From contig QANU01016478.1 of assembly GCA_003254905.1 (NCBI GenBank), positions 183,935 through 247,934 of the forward strand: 64,000 bases of DNA, in the 5' to 3' direction. A program made the translations under genes and the position numbers. The notes beneath the pieces were generated by a model, which searched no databases, had not been told where the DNA came from, and saw only the letters and a program-made list of their open reading frames with translations. This DNA is from Nissolia schottii. Its lineage: Eukaryota; Streptophyta; Magnoliopsida; Fabales; Fabaceae. Positions 1-12,700 of the stretch are shown piece by piece (within the stretch, counting starts at the first letter, position 1; each line of letters starts with the position of its first letter).

Positions 1-2159
1 GTATTCATAATTAACAAAAGTAAAATTGATTCTCCTCCTGGGCCTTTCATTTATAATAATAAATAAATTAAAAAAGCAAAGAATTAAAAAAAATGATATG
101 GACCTTGGTAAGTAATCGAAGATGATTTTCTTCTTCTTTTTCTATTATAGTAAAAACAAAATAGCACATCTTTTAAATAATAAAATCTCAAAGTTAGGGA
201 GAAAATCAATACCAAATAGAGAAATTATCTTTTCACGTATGAAGGTAACATAATATCATTAGCAATCTTTATTTGAACTAAATATATTTTCAATTTCTCT
301 TTCATTGAATTTCGTTAGTTTGCATTAACTTTTGATTATGTTTGCGAATTTGAGGGTTTGCCGGTGTTTCTTCTCTAACCGCTGTGACTCTCATGGGAAC
401 TGAAAATAAAATCTTTGCTAGCTCTTGATTAACGTAAGGGAACTATAATTATTAACACTCTTCTTGACTATACGCTTTAGAAAATAATACATTTTCACCT
501 TTTTTCTTAACTATGTTGATGTCAATTTGATCCTCACAAGAATGAGAAAACATTTTCTGATTAGCAGTTTACTACTTTGTGTGAATTTAGTTACTGCGAG
601 GGGATTGTCACTGTTGTCAGCGGTGGACACTTTAGATGCACCAAAAAAGAAAAATAATACATTTAATCAATAACTTATTTTGCAATGGTTTGAGATTTGT
701 TTCTATTAATAAAACTTCAATAATTCGTTTTGCTATAAACCTATAAAGTATAAGTATAGATACAATACGAGACACAAAATTTGGACGCGATACGAATGAA
801 AGATACAGTAATTTTTAAAAATTAATTTAAAAGCATAAATGTTAATTTGAGAAGAAAAATAGTGATTTAAAACTTAGCATAAATTATTTATACATGTCAT
901 AATTAAATTTACTTTTCTATTTTATTATTATGGAATTCATATTCGAGTTCGAAGTGGGCCATCAACACCCGGGTCATATAATTTGGTTGGTGGGCCTTGT
1001 TTGGTTTTTCTTGTTTATTGTGTTATGGATTTTATTTGGTGCAAGTCCAATAACTAATTCTTTTATTGGATTGCACACACCTTTAAGGGCGTGTTAGCGA
1101 CAGCTGACTCATAAATTTAAGACTGCTTCATACCTAAAGCTTGAGATCGAACCTCTAACATCTCCATACTTAGAATTCCCTTCAGCTCAATCATACCTCA
1201 CTTTGAGTTATGGATTTTATTCCATAGTTATTCTTTGCTGTTGTTTGCTCCTTTTGTTTTGCGGAGGTAGCAACGGATACTACATGGAAGTAGTAACGGT
1301 ATCAACAAATCTGGCTTCTTCATTTTATTTTTAAAATAATAATAATGATAATTAAAAAATGAGATCAAATTTTAGGCCTAACTTAATATAAACAACTAGC
1401 TTGAGGAGAAAGGTGTCCAAATTATTGATTTGCGACTCAGTACTCTTTACATCAAGGACTAAATGTGGAGCATGGAGTTTGCAAGATAATTACTTGAACT
1501 ATAAAGGTTTTCAAAATTACTATATATTTTCAAAAATAAAATACTCAGTACTCATGATCCACATAATTATAGCACAAAATGGAAAGGTGAACCTACACTA
1601 TAAGTGCAACAATTCTCCGCAAGCATGTTCAAGTTTACTTGTGGCTTTCAAAGATGAGCAATAGGAAAATATGCAAGAACTCAATTTGGAATGGCGTGAA
1701 GCTGTGAATCAGAAACAAATGTCATGACCCATAAGACAAAATCATAAGGTCTGAATTCAGGGGAAATGGGTCAAATGAATTGTTCTGTGCTCCAAGAGCA
1801 AGCCATTACTTTTGCTCTAATCCATTGATTACACATCACATTAGCCTTTGTTTTCTAAAACCAACCTTTGTAAGTCATTTTTACTTTCTTAACCGCTGTG
1901 GCATGCAATGAATGAATCAGAGCAGGAGCAGGAGCAATGACTTGCTCTTAGCGCACACAAGAATTTCTCTTACCTACAATGTTGTGCAGAGCAAAAGAAA
2001 AGTTTGCCAAATACAAATGTTATTCGTACATCAAGAGCAGACACTATAAAAAAAGAAGACAGAGCTTGACTCCATCTATTACTACACATTACCAAATGCT
2101 TTCACCAATAGTTTCATCCTTGGCGTCTACTCTTAACCTACAATAATATTACTTTTTTG
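1..2159. other. Intergenic, no gene recognised
   Basis: AT-rich sequence with many short A and T runs. One 87-codon open frame at 1401-1664 has low-complexity, non-family-like content and no clear start context, so it is not called. No terminal inverted repeats, tandem repeats or RNA genes were recognised. Confidence 0.5.
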
Positions 2160-3531
2160 CTAAATCCAACCAAATCCAAACCAAACTAAAACATAATACA
2201 CCACTAGCGACCTGATTCCCCATTTCAAGACCACGGGATGAGCAGAAGATTTTGGTTTCGAATGATCGGCAGCGATTGCGGCAGAAGGAGGAGGAGGAAG
2301 TGGATGGACAAGAACAGAAACCTTCATCCCACTGAAGCACTGGCCATTGCCGCAGATGAAGTAATACCTCTTGGCCTTGTTTAAGGGTATGAAATCCTTG
2401 CCACTGCTCCAATTCCCAACAGCACTTTCTGTGGTGCAGTTGTCATAGCCTGTTTGGTTCACCTCAAACACATTGTACTGGTTCTTCTGGTACCTGAATG
2501 CTATTAAAAGAAACAACAAAAATAAAAATTCCAAAATCAACACCAAGAAAAAAAGATGAAGTAATTGTCCATAATACTAGAACAATGCTACATAGCTAGA
2601 AAAAACATAACTAGAATCTTCGACCGAAACAATGGCAGTTGTTTGAATATAATGAAACAGTATGACTCATGCACTCATTCTAAGATCAACAATCACGTCA
2701 TATCATTCTGGCGCAAGTAAATTCTAGCAGAGTTTCTAACTCTCTTTAACATTTTTTTCCACAATACTATTCTAACTAACAAACGTAAGTAAGAAAAGAA
2801 GTAGAGAACTTATCCAAAAACAAAAAGGCTATTAATAACCAAGAAATCATGACTGTTTCATGTTCAAGAACAATCTCTCACTTTCCCTATGTCTATAACC
2901 CTATATCTTGTAAAATGAAATGCAACTGTTTTTCACTTAAGCCAATTATCAAACACTTGAAGTCCAATTAGACTCTAACCTTACTTGAGTCTGGTCTAGA
3001 CAAAATGCTGCTCCACACAAAACCAATAGATATTTAGAGTCCCTTTGGATTGACTTCTTTTTAAATAATTAAAAAAAATTATAACTTTTAATTTTGTTTG
3101 GATTCAAATTAAAACAAATTTCTAAACAATAAAACTATACCAAAAAAAAGGGTAAGGTAAAAAAAGTGTTTTTTATTTAATGAGCTAATCCAAACAACCC
3201 CTTAACACAAGCATTCCCAAATTAACAAAGTATGCTTAGATCTGTGAACTTAAGCAAAGGATCTAACAAAAGTACACATAAAACAGACCTGGTAGAAAGA
3301 TAGATTAATTCAGAAACAGAAAGAATGAGAACTAGAGAAAGAGAAACACAGTGTTGTAGCATAATACTAACAGATGAGGTCTCCAACATAGAAAGTGTGG
3401 TTGTTTGCCCAAAGAGTGTAGTTGATGCCAGGGTTCCAGCCACGGTTGGCGCCCACAATGTGGTCAGTGGCTGTGACAGTGGAGAGTGCGAAGATGAGAA
3501 GCAACAAGGCACAGAATGAAGGTTTCACCAT
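2160..3531 (-). CDS. Early nodulin-like / lamin-like phytocyanin (GPI-anchored type)
   Basis: Two exons, 3372-3531 and 2160-2500, joined across an 871-bp intron (donor GTTAGT, acceptor AATAG) to give 166 aa. Residues 1-21 are a hydrophobic signal peptide ending STVTA. The plastocyanin-like domain follows, with the GWNPGINYTLWA start, YDNC, and the YYFICGNGQC block before GMKVSVLV. A short PLPPPPS linker leads to a hydrophobic C-terminus like a GPI-anchor signal. In copper-binding phytocyanins two His residues bind the metal. Here the first (HNV motif) is Tyr (QYNVFEV) and the second, before the last Cys, is Gln (GQC), so copper binding is unlikely, as is usual for early nodulin-like proteins. 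The likely site of action is the outer face of the plasma membrane; partners are unknown. It most resembles the Arabidopsis ENODL16/17 'lamin-like' branch from memory. The start is the first ATG before the signal peptide. Confidence 0.9.
3037..3201. mobile_element. Tourist-like (PIF/Harbinger) MITE in phytocyanin intron
   Basis: A 165-bp AT-rich element with imperfect terminal inverted repeats: left GAGTCCCTTTGGATT, right the complement of GGGGTTGTTTGGATT. It is flanked on both sides by TTA (3034-3036 and 3202-3204), the 3-bp target duplication typical of PIF/Harbinger elements. It has no coding capacity and lies wholly inside the intron of the phytocyanin gene. Confidence 0.7.
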
Positions 3532-3744
3532 TGGAACCTTTGGTCGGAAGAAGAGGGCGCTGTAGTAGCAGTGAAATAAAACAGAGGGAGGAGTTGAAAA
3601 TAATGAGCAGCTAAGGGTAGAGAAAATAATGGTGTAGGGTCCAATAAAGTTGGACACTTTGTGCATAGACAGTGGTGCATTTGCTGTATATCATCACACT
3701 CTTCTTCAAACTGACCCACTCATACCGTGCATAATTAACTAACT

Positions 3745-6700
3745 TTTTTTTTTGGATTAATAGCGATCTTTTCAATATTATAGTATTGTCTTTTTTTGTT
3801 AAAATAATTTTTTTATTAATAAACATTTTTTTAAAGTTATAAACTTATATTTTTGTTCAAAATAGTTTTCATTAACATGCACGTTCTATAATATGCAATC
3901 TTGACTTTCATTAAAAACGATATTTTTTTATTAATGATCATTTTTTCTAAGTTATATAACATTGTCGTTTTAGTTAAAGTAAACATTTTTACGGATGAAC
4001 ATTTTTCATAGGTTAGCCTTCTATTTTATCTCAAAAATAATTTTCGGTGATATATATTTTTCATAGCATGTAGTCTTATCCTTTTTTTTATTAAAAATAT
4101 TTTTTTTTGGATTAATGACCATCTTTTATAAGTTATAACCTTGTCTTTTTCGTTAAAAATAAATCATTTTATTATTGAGCATTTTTCATAGGTCATAACC
4201 TGATATTTTTACCCAAAAATGATTTTCATTGATATGCACTTTTTGTAGTCTATAACATTCCCCCCTACATTAAGAGCAACTTTTTTGGATTAATGTCTAT
4301 TTTTCATATGACACAACTTTTTTTTTGTTTTGGGTTAAAATCAAACATTTTTTTATTAATGTGCATTTTTCATTAGTTATATTCTTGTACTTTTACTCAA
4401 AAATGGATTTTGGTAATATGCACTTTCAATAACTTATAGCCTTCTCTTTTTTCATAAAACAATGACCATCTTTTTTATTAATGCATCTTTCATAGGATAT
4501 AACCTTGTCTTTGTCATTAAAAAAAACGTTTTTATCAATGAGCATTTTTCATAAGCTATAACTTTGTAGTTTTGTTTTAAGATGGTTTTCAATAATTTAC
4601 ATTTTTCATAGCTTGTAATCTTCTCTTTTTTAATTAAAAATGACATTTTTAGATTTATGGTCATCTTTCATAGAGTATAGCCCTATTTTTTTTGCTAAAA
4701 TCAAACATTTTTATTAATGTGCATTTTTTCATAAGCTATATCTTTGTACTTTTGCTCAAAAATGAATTTCGGTAATATGCACTTTTAATAACCTATACTT
4801 CTCTTTTTTTCATAAAAAAATAATCTTTTTTTAATGATCATCTTTCATAAGTTATAGCTTTGTCTTCGTCATTAAAAACAAACATTTTTATCAATGAATA
4901 TTTTTCATAAGCCATAACCTTATATGTGTTTTATTAAAAATGATTTTCAGTAATATACATTTTTCATAGCCTGTAGTCTTTTTTTTATTTATTAAAAATG
5001 ATATTTTTGGATTAATGGACATCTTCCATAGTATATAGCCTTGTCTTTTTCGTTAAAGGCATAAGTTTATATTAACGAGCATTTTTCATAGGATTGCCTT
5101 GTATTTCTTCTCAAAAATGATTTTCGATAATATGTACTTTCACAGCTTGTAGTAATCTCTTTTTCATTAAAAATGACTTTTTTTGAATTAGTGGTCATCT
5201 TTCATAAGCTATTTATATAGCCTTGTCTTTTTTGTTAAAAGCAAACCTTTTTAAGAATGAACATTTTTCATAGGCTATAGATATTTATTTTTGCTCAAAA
5301 ATGATATTCGATAATATGCACTTTCCATAATTTGTAGCATTCTCTTTTTCTTTTAAAATGACTTTTTTTTGGATTATGGTCATATTACATAGGCTATAGT
5401 CTTATCTTTGTCTTTAAAAGCAAATCTTTTTATGCATGGACAATTTTCATATGCCATAACCTTAAATTTTTCTGTTCAAAAAAGATTTTCGGTAATATAC
5501 ACTTTCCATAGCGTATTCCTTATATTTTTCATTAAAAATGGCTTTTTTGGGATTAATAATCATCTTTCATAGACTATATAGCTTTGTCTTTTTTGTTAAT
5601 AGCAAACCTTTTTATGAATGAACATTTTTCATAGGTTGTAACCTCGTATTTTTGGTTAAAAACGATTTTTGGTAATATGCACTTTCCATAGCTTCTAACC
5701 TTCTATTTTTTTTTAAAATGACTTTTTTAGATTATGGTGATCTTTCAAAGGCGTCTTGTCTTTGTCATTCAAAGCTAATATTTTTATGAATGAATATTTT
5801 TCATAGGCTATAGCCTATGGAAGAGATAGATTGAGATGGGAGCAAAGAGATTTTTTTATAAGCATATATTTTTGCTCAAAAATGATTTTCGATAATATGC
5901 ACTTTCCATAGCCTGTAACATTCTCTTTTTCATTTAAATTGTTATAGCCTTGACTTTTTGCACAAAAATGGTTTTTGGAAATATGTATTTGTCACAGCCT
6001 ATAACCATATGTTTCTCTTGAAAACAAGTTTCATGGAATAATGAATATTGTTTATAGGCTATAACCTTGTCTTTTTCGTTGTGTAAAAACCATTTTATTA
6101 ATGGTAATTTTTCAAAGGCTATATATATATATAGCCTTGAATTTTGCTAAAAAATGGTATTTAGAACTTTTCATTTTTCGTAGCCTACAACCTTCTGTTT
6201 CTCATCAAAATCGATTTCTAAGAGTAATGGTCATCTTTATTTGGTCGTGGTCATGTCATTTTTGTTATAAAGAAACTTTATTATTAATGTTTAAATTTCA
6301 TAAGTTATAGTCTTGAATTTTTGCACAAAAACCATAATATGGATTTTTCATAGCTTACTACCTTCTCTTTCTCATCAAAACATACTTCTTGGAATAATGA
6401 CCATCATTTATAGGTTATAACATTGTCTTTTTCGTTGTAAAGAAACTATTGTAATAATGGCCATTTTTTATAAGGTATAGCCTTGAAATGCTCAAAATTG
6501 ATATACGAAACTTCGACTTTTTTGTAGCCTACAACCTTCTCTTTCTCATAAAAAGTGATTTCTTACAATAATGGTCATCATTTATAAGCTATAGCCATGT
6601 CTTTTTTTGTTGTAAAGAAACTTTTTTATTAATAGTCAATTTTCATAAGTTATATAACCTTGAGTTTCTGCTCAAAAACGGTTTTCAGAAATGTGGATTT

Positions 6701-9700
6701 TTCATAACTTACAACTTTCTTTTTCTCATCAAAACATATTTCTTTGATTAAGGGTCATATTTTATAGGTTATAGCCTTATCTTTCTTGTTAACGAAACTT
6801 TTGTATTAATGGTCATATTTATGCTAAAAAATCATTTTGGGAAATATGAATTTTTCATATTCTAAAATATGCATTTTCTCATAAAAACATATTTCTTTGA
6901 GTAAGAGTCATTTTTCATAGGCTAAAACCCTGAATTTTGATTCAAAAATGGTTTTCATAAATATGCATTTGTCAAAGCCTACAACCTTCTCTTTCACTTC
7001 AAAACTAGTTTCATGGAGTAATGGATATCATTTATAGTCCATAGCCATGCCTTTTTCTTTGAAAAGAAACTTTTTTGTTCATGGTAATTTTTCAAATGCA
7101 AGCCTTGAATTTTCTAGTCAAAAATGGATTTCGGATATTTGCATTTTTCTTAGCCTACAACATTCTCTTTCTCATTAAAGCTGATTTTTAGGAGTAATGA
7201 TCATCATTTATAGGTTTAGCTATGTCTTTTTCGTTATAAAGAAATTTTTTATTAATGGTAAATTTTCAATGGTTATAACTTTGAATTTCTGTTCATAAAC
7301 CGTGTTCAGAAATATGGATTTTTCATTGCTTACATTCTCTTTCTCATCAAAACATATTTCTTGGAGTAAGGGTCATCATTTATAGGTAATAGTCTTATCT
7401 TTTTCATTGTAAATCAAAGTTTTTATTAATGGTTAATTTTCATAGGTTATAGCCTTGAATTTCTATTTAAAAATCAATGTTGATTTTTCATAACTTATAA
7501 CCTTGTCTTTCTCATCAAAACATATTTCTCAGAGTAAGGGTCATCATTAACAGTAGTTTTTCATATGCTATAGCCTTGAATTTTTACTCAAAAATAGTTT
7601 TCAAAAATATGGATTTTTCTTAGCCTTCAACCTTCTCTTTCTCATCAAAACTAATTTCTAGGCGTAATGATCATCATTTGTAGGTTGTAGCCATTTCTTT
7701 TTCGTTATAATGAAACTTTTTTATTAATGGTAAATTTTTATAGGTTATTGCTTTGAATTTCTGCTCATAAATCATATTCGGATATATGAATTTTTCATAG
7801 CTTACAACCTTCTCTTTCTTATCAAAATATATTTCTTGGAGTAAGGGTCATCATTTATAGGTTATAGCCATGTCTTTTTCATTGTAAAAATACTTTTGTA
7901 TTAATGCTCATTTTTCATATGTTATAGCCTTGCCTTTCTGCACAAAAATTGTTTTCAAAAATAAGTATTTGTCAAAGCCTATAACCGTCTATTTCTCTTC
8001 AAAACAAGTTTCAAGGAGTAATGAATATTATTTATAAGCTATAGCCGTGTCTTTAAATGTTGTGTAGAAACCATCTTATTAGTGGTAATTTTTCAAAGGC
8101 TGCCTTGAATTTTTGCTCAAAAATCGTAATATGGATTTTTAATGGCTCACAACCTACTCTTTCTCATCAAAACATATTTCTTGGAGTAAGGGTCATTATT
8201 TATAGGTTATAGCATTGTCTTTTTCATTGTAACAAAACTTTTGCATTAATAGTCATTTTTCATATGTTATAGCCATGAACTTATGCTCAAAAACCATTTC
8301 CGAAAATATGGATTTTTCATAGCCTACAACCTGTTCTTTCTCATCAAAACATATTTCTTTGAGTAAGGGTCATTTTTCATAGGGTATAACCTTGAATTTC
8401 TGCTCAAAAATGGTTTTCGTAAATAAGCATTTGTCAAAGCCGATAACCTTCTCTTTTACTTCAAAGCTAGTTTCATGGAGCAATGGATATCATTTATAGT
8501 CTATAGCCTTGTATTTTTCTTTGTGAAGAAACTTTCTTAGTAATGGTAGTTTTTCATATGTTATAGCCTTGGATTTTCTAGTCAAAAATGGATTTCATAT
8601 ATTTGTATTTTTCTTAGCCTACAACCTTCTCTTTCTCATCAAAACTAATTTCTAGGTGTAATAATAATCATTTATAGGTTGTAGCCATTTCTTTTTCGCT
8701 ATAATAAAACTTTTTTATTAATGGTAAATTTTCATAGGCTATAGCTTTGAACTTCTGCTCATAAATCATTTTCGGATATATGGATTTTTCATAGCTTACA
8801 ACCTTCTCTTTCTCATCAAAATATATTTCTTGGAGTAAGGGTCATCATTTATAGGTTATAGCCTTGCCTTTTTTGTTGTAAAAAAAATACTTTTGTATTA
8901 ATGGTAATTTTTCAAAGGCTATATATATATAGCCTTGAATCTCTGCTCAAAAATGGTATTTGGAACTTTGCATTTTTCGTAACCTACAACCTTCTTTTTC
9001 TCATCAAAATTGATTTAGCAGTAACGGTCATCTTTTATAGGTTATAGCTATGTCTTTTTCGTTATAAAGAAACTTTATTATTAATGGTCAATTTTCATAA
9101 GTTAAAGCCTTGAATTTATGCTCAAAAATCGTAATATGGATTTTTAATTGCTTACAACTTATTCTTTCTCATCAAAATATATTTCTTGGAGTAAGAGTCA
9201 TTGTTTATAGGTTATAGCATTGTCTTTTTCATTGTAACAAAGCTTTTGTATTAATGGTCATTTTTTATATGTTATAGCCATGAATTTATGCTCAAACATC
9301 ATGTTAAATATGGATTTTTCATAGCCTTCAACCCGCTCTTTCTCATCAAAACATATTTCTTTGAGTAAAGATCATTTTTTATAGGTTATAACCTTGAATT
9401 TCTACTCAAAAATGGTTTTCGTAAATAAGCATTTGTCAAAGTCGATAACCTTCTCTTTCACTTCAAAACTAGTTTCATGGAGTAATAGATATCATTTATA
9501 GTATATAGCATTGTCTTTTTCATTGTGAAGAAACGTTTTTATTAATGGTCATCTTTTGTAGGGTATATTGCATTTTTGCTCAAAAATGGTATTAAAAAAT
9601 TTGCATTTTTAATAGCCTATAGCCTTCCTTTCTCATTAAAACTAGTGTCATGCAGTAATAGTCATAATTTATAGGCTATTGCGTTGTCTTTTTCGTTGTG

Positions 9701-12700
9701 AAGAAACATTTTAATAATGGTCATCTTGCCTATGCTATAGCCTTGAATTTTTTTGCTCAAAAATGGATTTCAAAATTTTGCATTTTTCATAACGTACAAC
9801 CTTCTCTTTCTCGTTAAAAGTGGTTTCTTGCAGTAATGGTCACCATTTATAAGTTGTAGCCATATCTTTTTTTGTTATAAAGAAACTTTTTAGTCATGGT
9901 AAATTTTCATAGGTTATAGCTTTGAAATTCTGTTCATAAACCATTTTTGGATATATGAATTTTTTTATAGCTTACAGCCTTCTCTTTCTCATCAAAACAT
10001 ATTTTTTGGAGTAAGGATCATCATGTATAGGATATAGCCTTGTTTTTTTCGTTGTAAATAAACTTTTGTATTAATGGTCAATTTTTCATATGCATAGCCT
10101 TAACTTTCTTCTCAAAAATGGTTTTTGAAAATATGCATTTGTCAAAGCCTACAGCATTCTATTTCTCTTCAAAATAAGTTTCATGAAGTAATGGTTATCA
10201 TTTATAGGCTATGCCCTTGTCTTTTTCATTGTGTAGAAACCATTTTATTAATGGTAAATTTTTTAAGTCATTTAAGCCTTGCATTTCTGCTAAAAAACGG
10301 TGTTCGGAACTTTGCATTTTAGTAGCCTACAACCTTTTTTTTCTCATTAAAACTGATTTCTAGGAGTAATGGTCATCTTTTATAAGCTGAAACCCCTTTT
10401 TTTTATAAAGAAACTTTATTGTTAATGGTCATTTTTCATAGGCCTTGAATTTCTGCTCAAAAATGGCATACGGAACTTTGCATTTTTTTTTTGTAGCGTA
10501 AAACCTTCTCTTTCTCGTTAAAAGTGATTTCATGTAGTAATGATCAACATTTATAGGCGGTAGACATGTCTTTTTTCGTTGTAATGGAACTTTTGTATTA
10601 ATGGTCATTTTTCATATGCTATAGCCTTGAATTTCTACTAAATATTGATTTTCTGAAATATGAATTTATCATAGCTTACAGTGTTATCTTTCTCATCAAA
10701 ACATATTTCTTAGAGGAAGGAGTCATCATTTATAGGTTATAGCCATGTCTTTTTCATGTAAATAAACTTTGGTATTAATGGTCATTTTTCATAGGCTAAA
10801 GCCATGAATTTCTGCTCAAAAACCATTTTCAAAAATATGGATTTTTTTATAGCTTACCACCTGCTCTTTCTCATCAAACCATATTTCTTGGAGTAAGGGT
10901 CATTTTTCATAGGTTATAAACTTGAATTTCTGCTTAAAAATGATTTTTGGAAACATTCATTTGTCAAAGCCTATAACCTTCTCTTTCACTTCAAAACAAG
11001 TTTCATGGAGTAATTGATATCATTTAAAGTCTATAGCCTTGTCTTTTTTTGTTGTGAGGAAACTTTTTTATTAATGGTCATTTTTCATAGTTGAGAATTT
11101 TTGGGTCAAAAATGGATTTCAAAAATTTGTATTTTTCCTTGCGCACAACCTTATCTTTCTCATCAAAACTGATTTCTAGGAGTAATGATCATTATTTATA
11201 GGCTGTAACCATGTCTTTTTTGTTATATAGATAATTTTTTTTATTTAAGGTCAATTTTCAAAGATTATAGCCTTGAATTTTTTGCTCAAAATGATTTTCG
11301 AAAATATGAATTTTTCATAACTTACAACTTCCTCTTTCTCATTAAAACATATTTCTTGGAATAAGGGTCATCACTTATAGGTTATACCCTTGCATTTTTT
11401 GTTGTAAAGAAATTTTTTTATTAATGATCATTTTTCATAGGTCTTAAATTTTTAGGTGAAAAATGGATTAAGCAAATTTGCATTTTTCTTAGCCTACAAC
11501 CTTTTTTTCTCATCAAAACTGATTTCTAAGAGTTGATAATCGTTTATAGGCTATAGCCGTCTTTTTCGTTATAAATAAATTTTTTTAGTAATGGTCAATT
11601 TTCATAGGTTAGCCTTGAATTTCTGCTCAAAAATAGTTTACAGAAATATGGATTTTTCATAACTTACAACTTTCTTTCTCATCAAAACATATGTCATGTT
11701 TTAAGGGTGATCATTTATAGGTTAAATCCTTATCTTTTAGTTGTAAAGAAAACTCTTGTATTAACGATCATTTTTTATAACTTATAGCCTTAAATTTCTG
11801 TTCAAAATTGGTTTTTGAAAATATGCATTTGTCAAAGCCTATAACCTTTTCTTTCACTTCAAAACTAGTTTCATGGAGTAATGGATATCATTTATAATGT
11901 ATAGCTTGGTCTTTTTTGTTGTGAAGAAACTTTTTTTTATTGTCATTTTTCATAAGCTATGACATTGAATTTTTTGGTCAAAAATGGATTTCAAAAATTT
12001 GCATTTTTCTTAGCCTACAATCTTTTTTTTCTCATCAAAATTGATTTGTAGGCATAATCATCATCATTTATTGGGTGTAGTCGTGTCTTTTTCATTATAA
12101 AGAAACCTTTTTTTTATTAATGGTCAATTTTCAAAGGTTCTAGCCATAATTTTCTGTTCAAAAATCGTTTTTGAAAATACGAATTTTTCATAGCTTACAA
12201 CCTTCTTTCTCATCAAAATATATTTCTATGAGTAAGGATAACCATTTATTGGTTATAGCATTGTCTTTTTCATTGTAAAAACTTTTGTATTAATAATAAT
12301 TTTTCATAGGCTACAACCTTCAATTTCAGCTCTTAAATTGTTTTCATAAATATGCAAATGTCAAAGCCTACAACCATCTACTTTACTTCATAACTAGTCT
12401 CATGGAGTAATCGATATCATTTATAGGCTATAACCTTGTCTTTTTCGTTGTGAAGAAACTTTATGGTCATTTTTCATAGGTTATAACCTTGAATTTTTGC
12501 TCAAAAAATATTTTCAGAAATATGCATTTGTCACTGATATATGGCATTTGACCAACAAAAACCAAAAAAGAAAATGCCAGCAAAACTCTCTCACATTATT
12601 CAGATGAGATGAGAGTGTGAGTGTGGGAGAGTCCTAGGGACTCTTTAGATTATGGTTTCTTTAAAAAGAAAAATTAAATAATAAAATTATATTAATAAAA

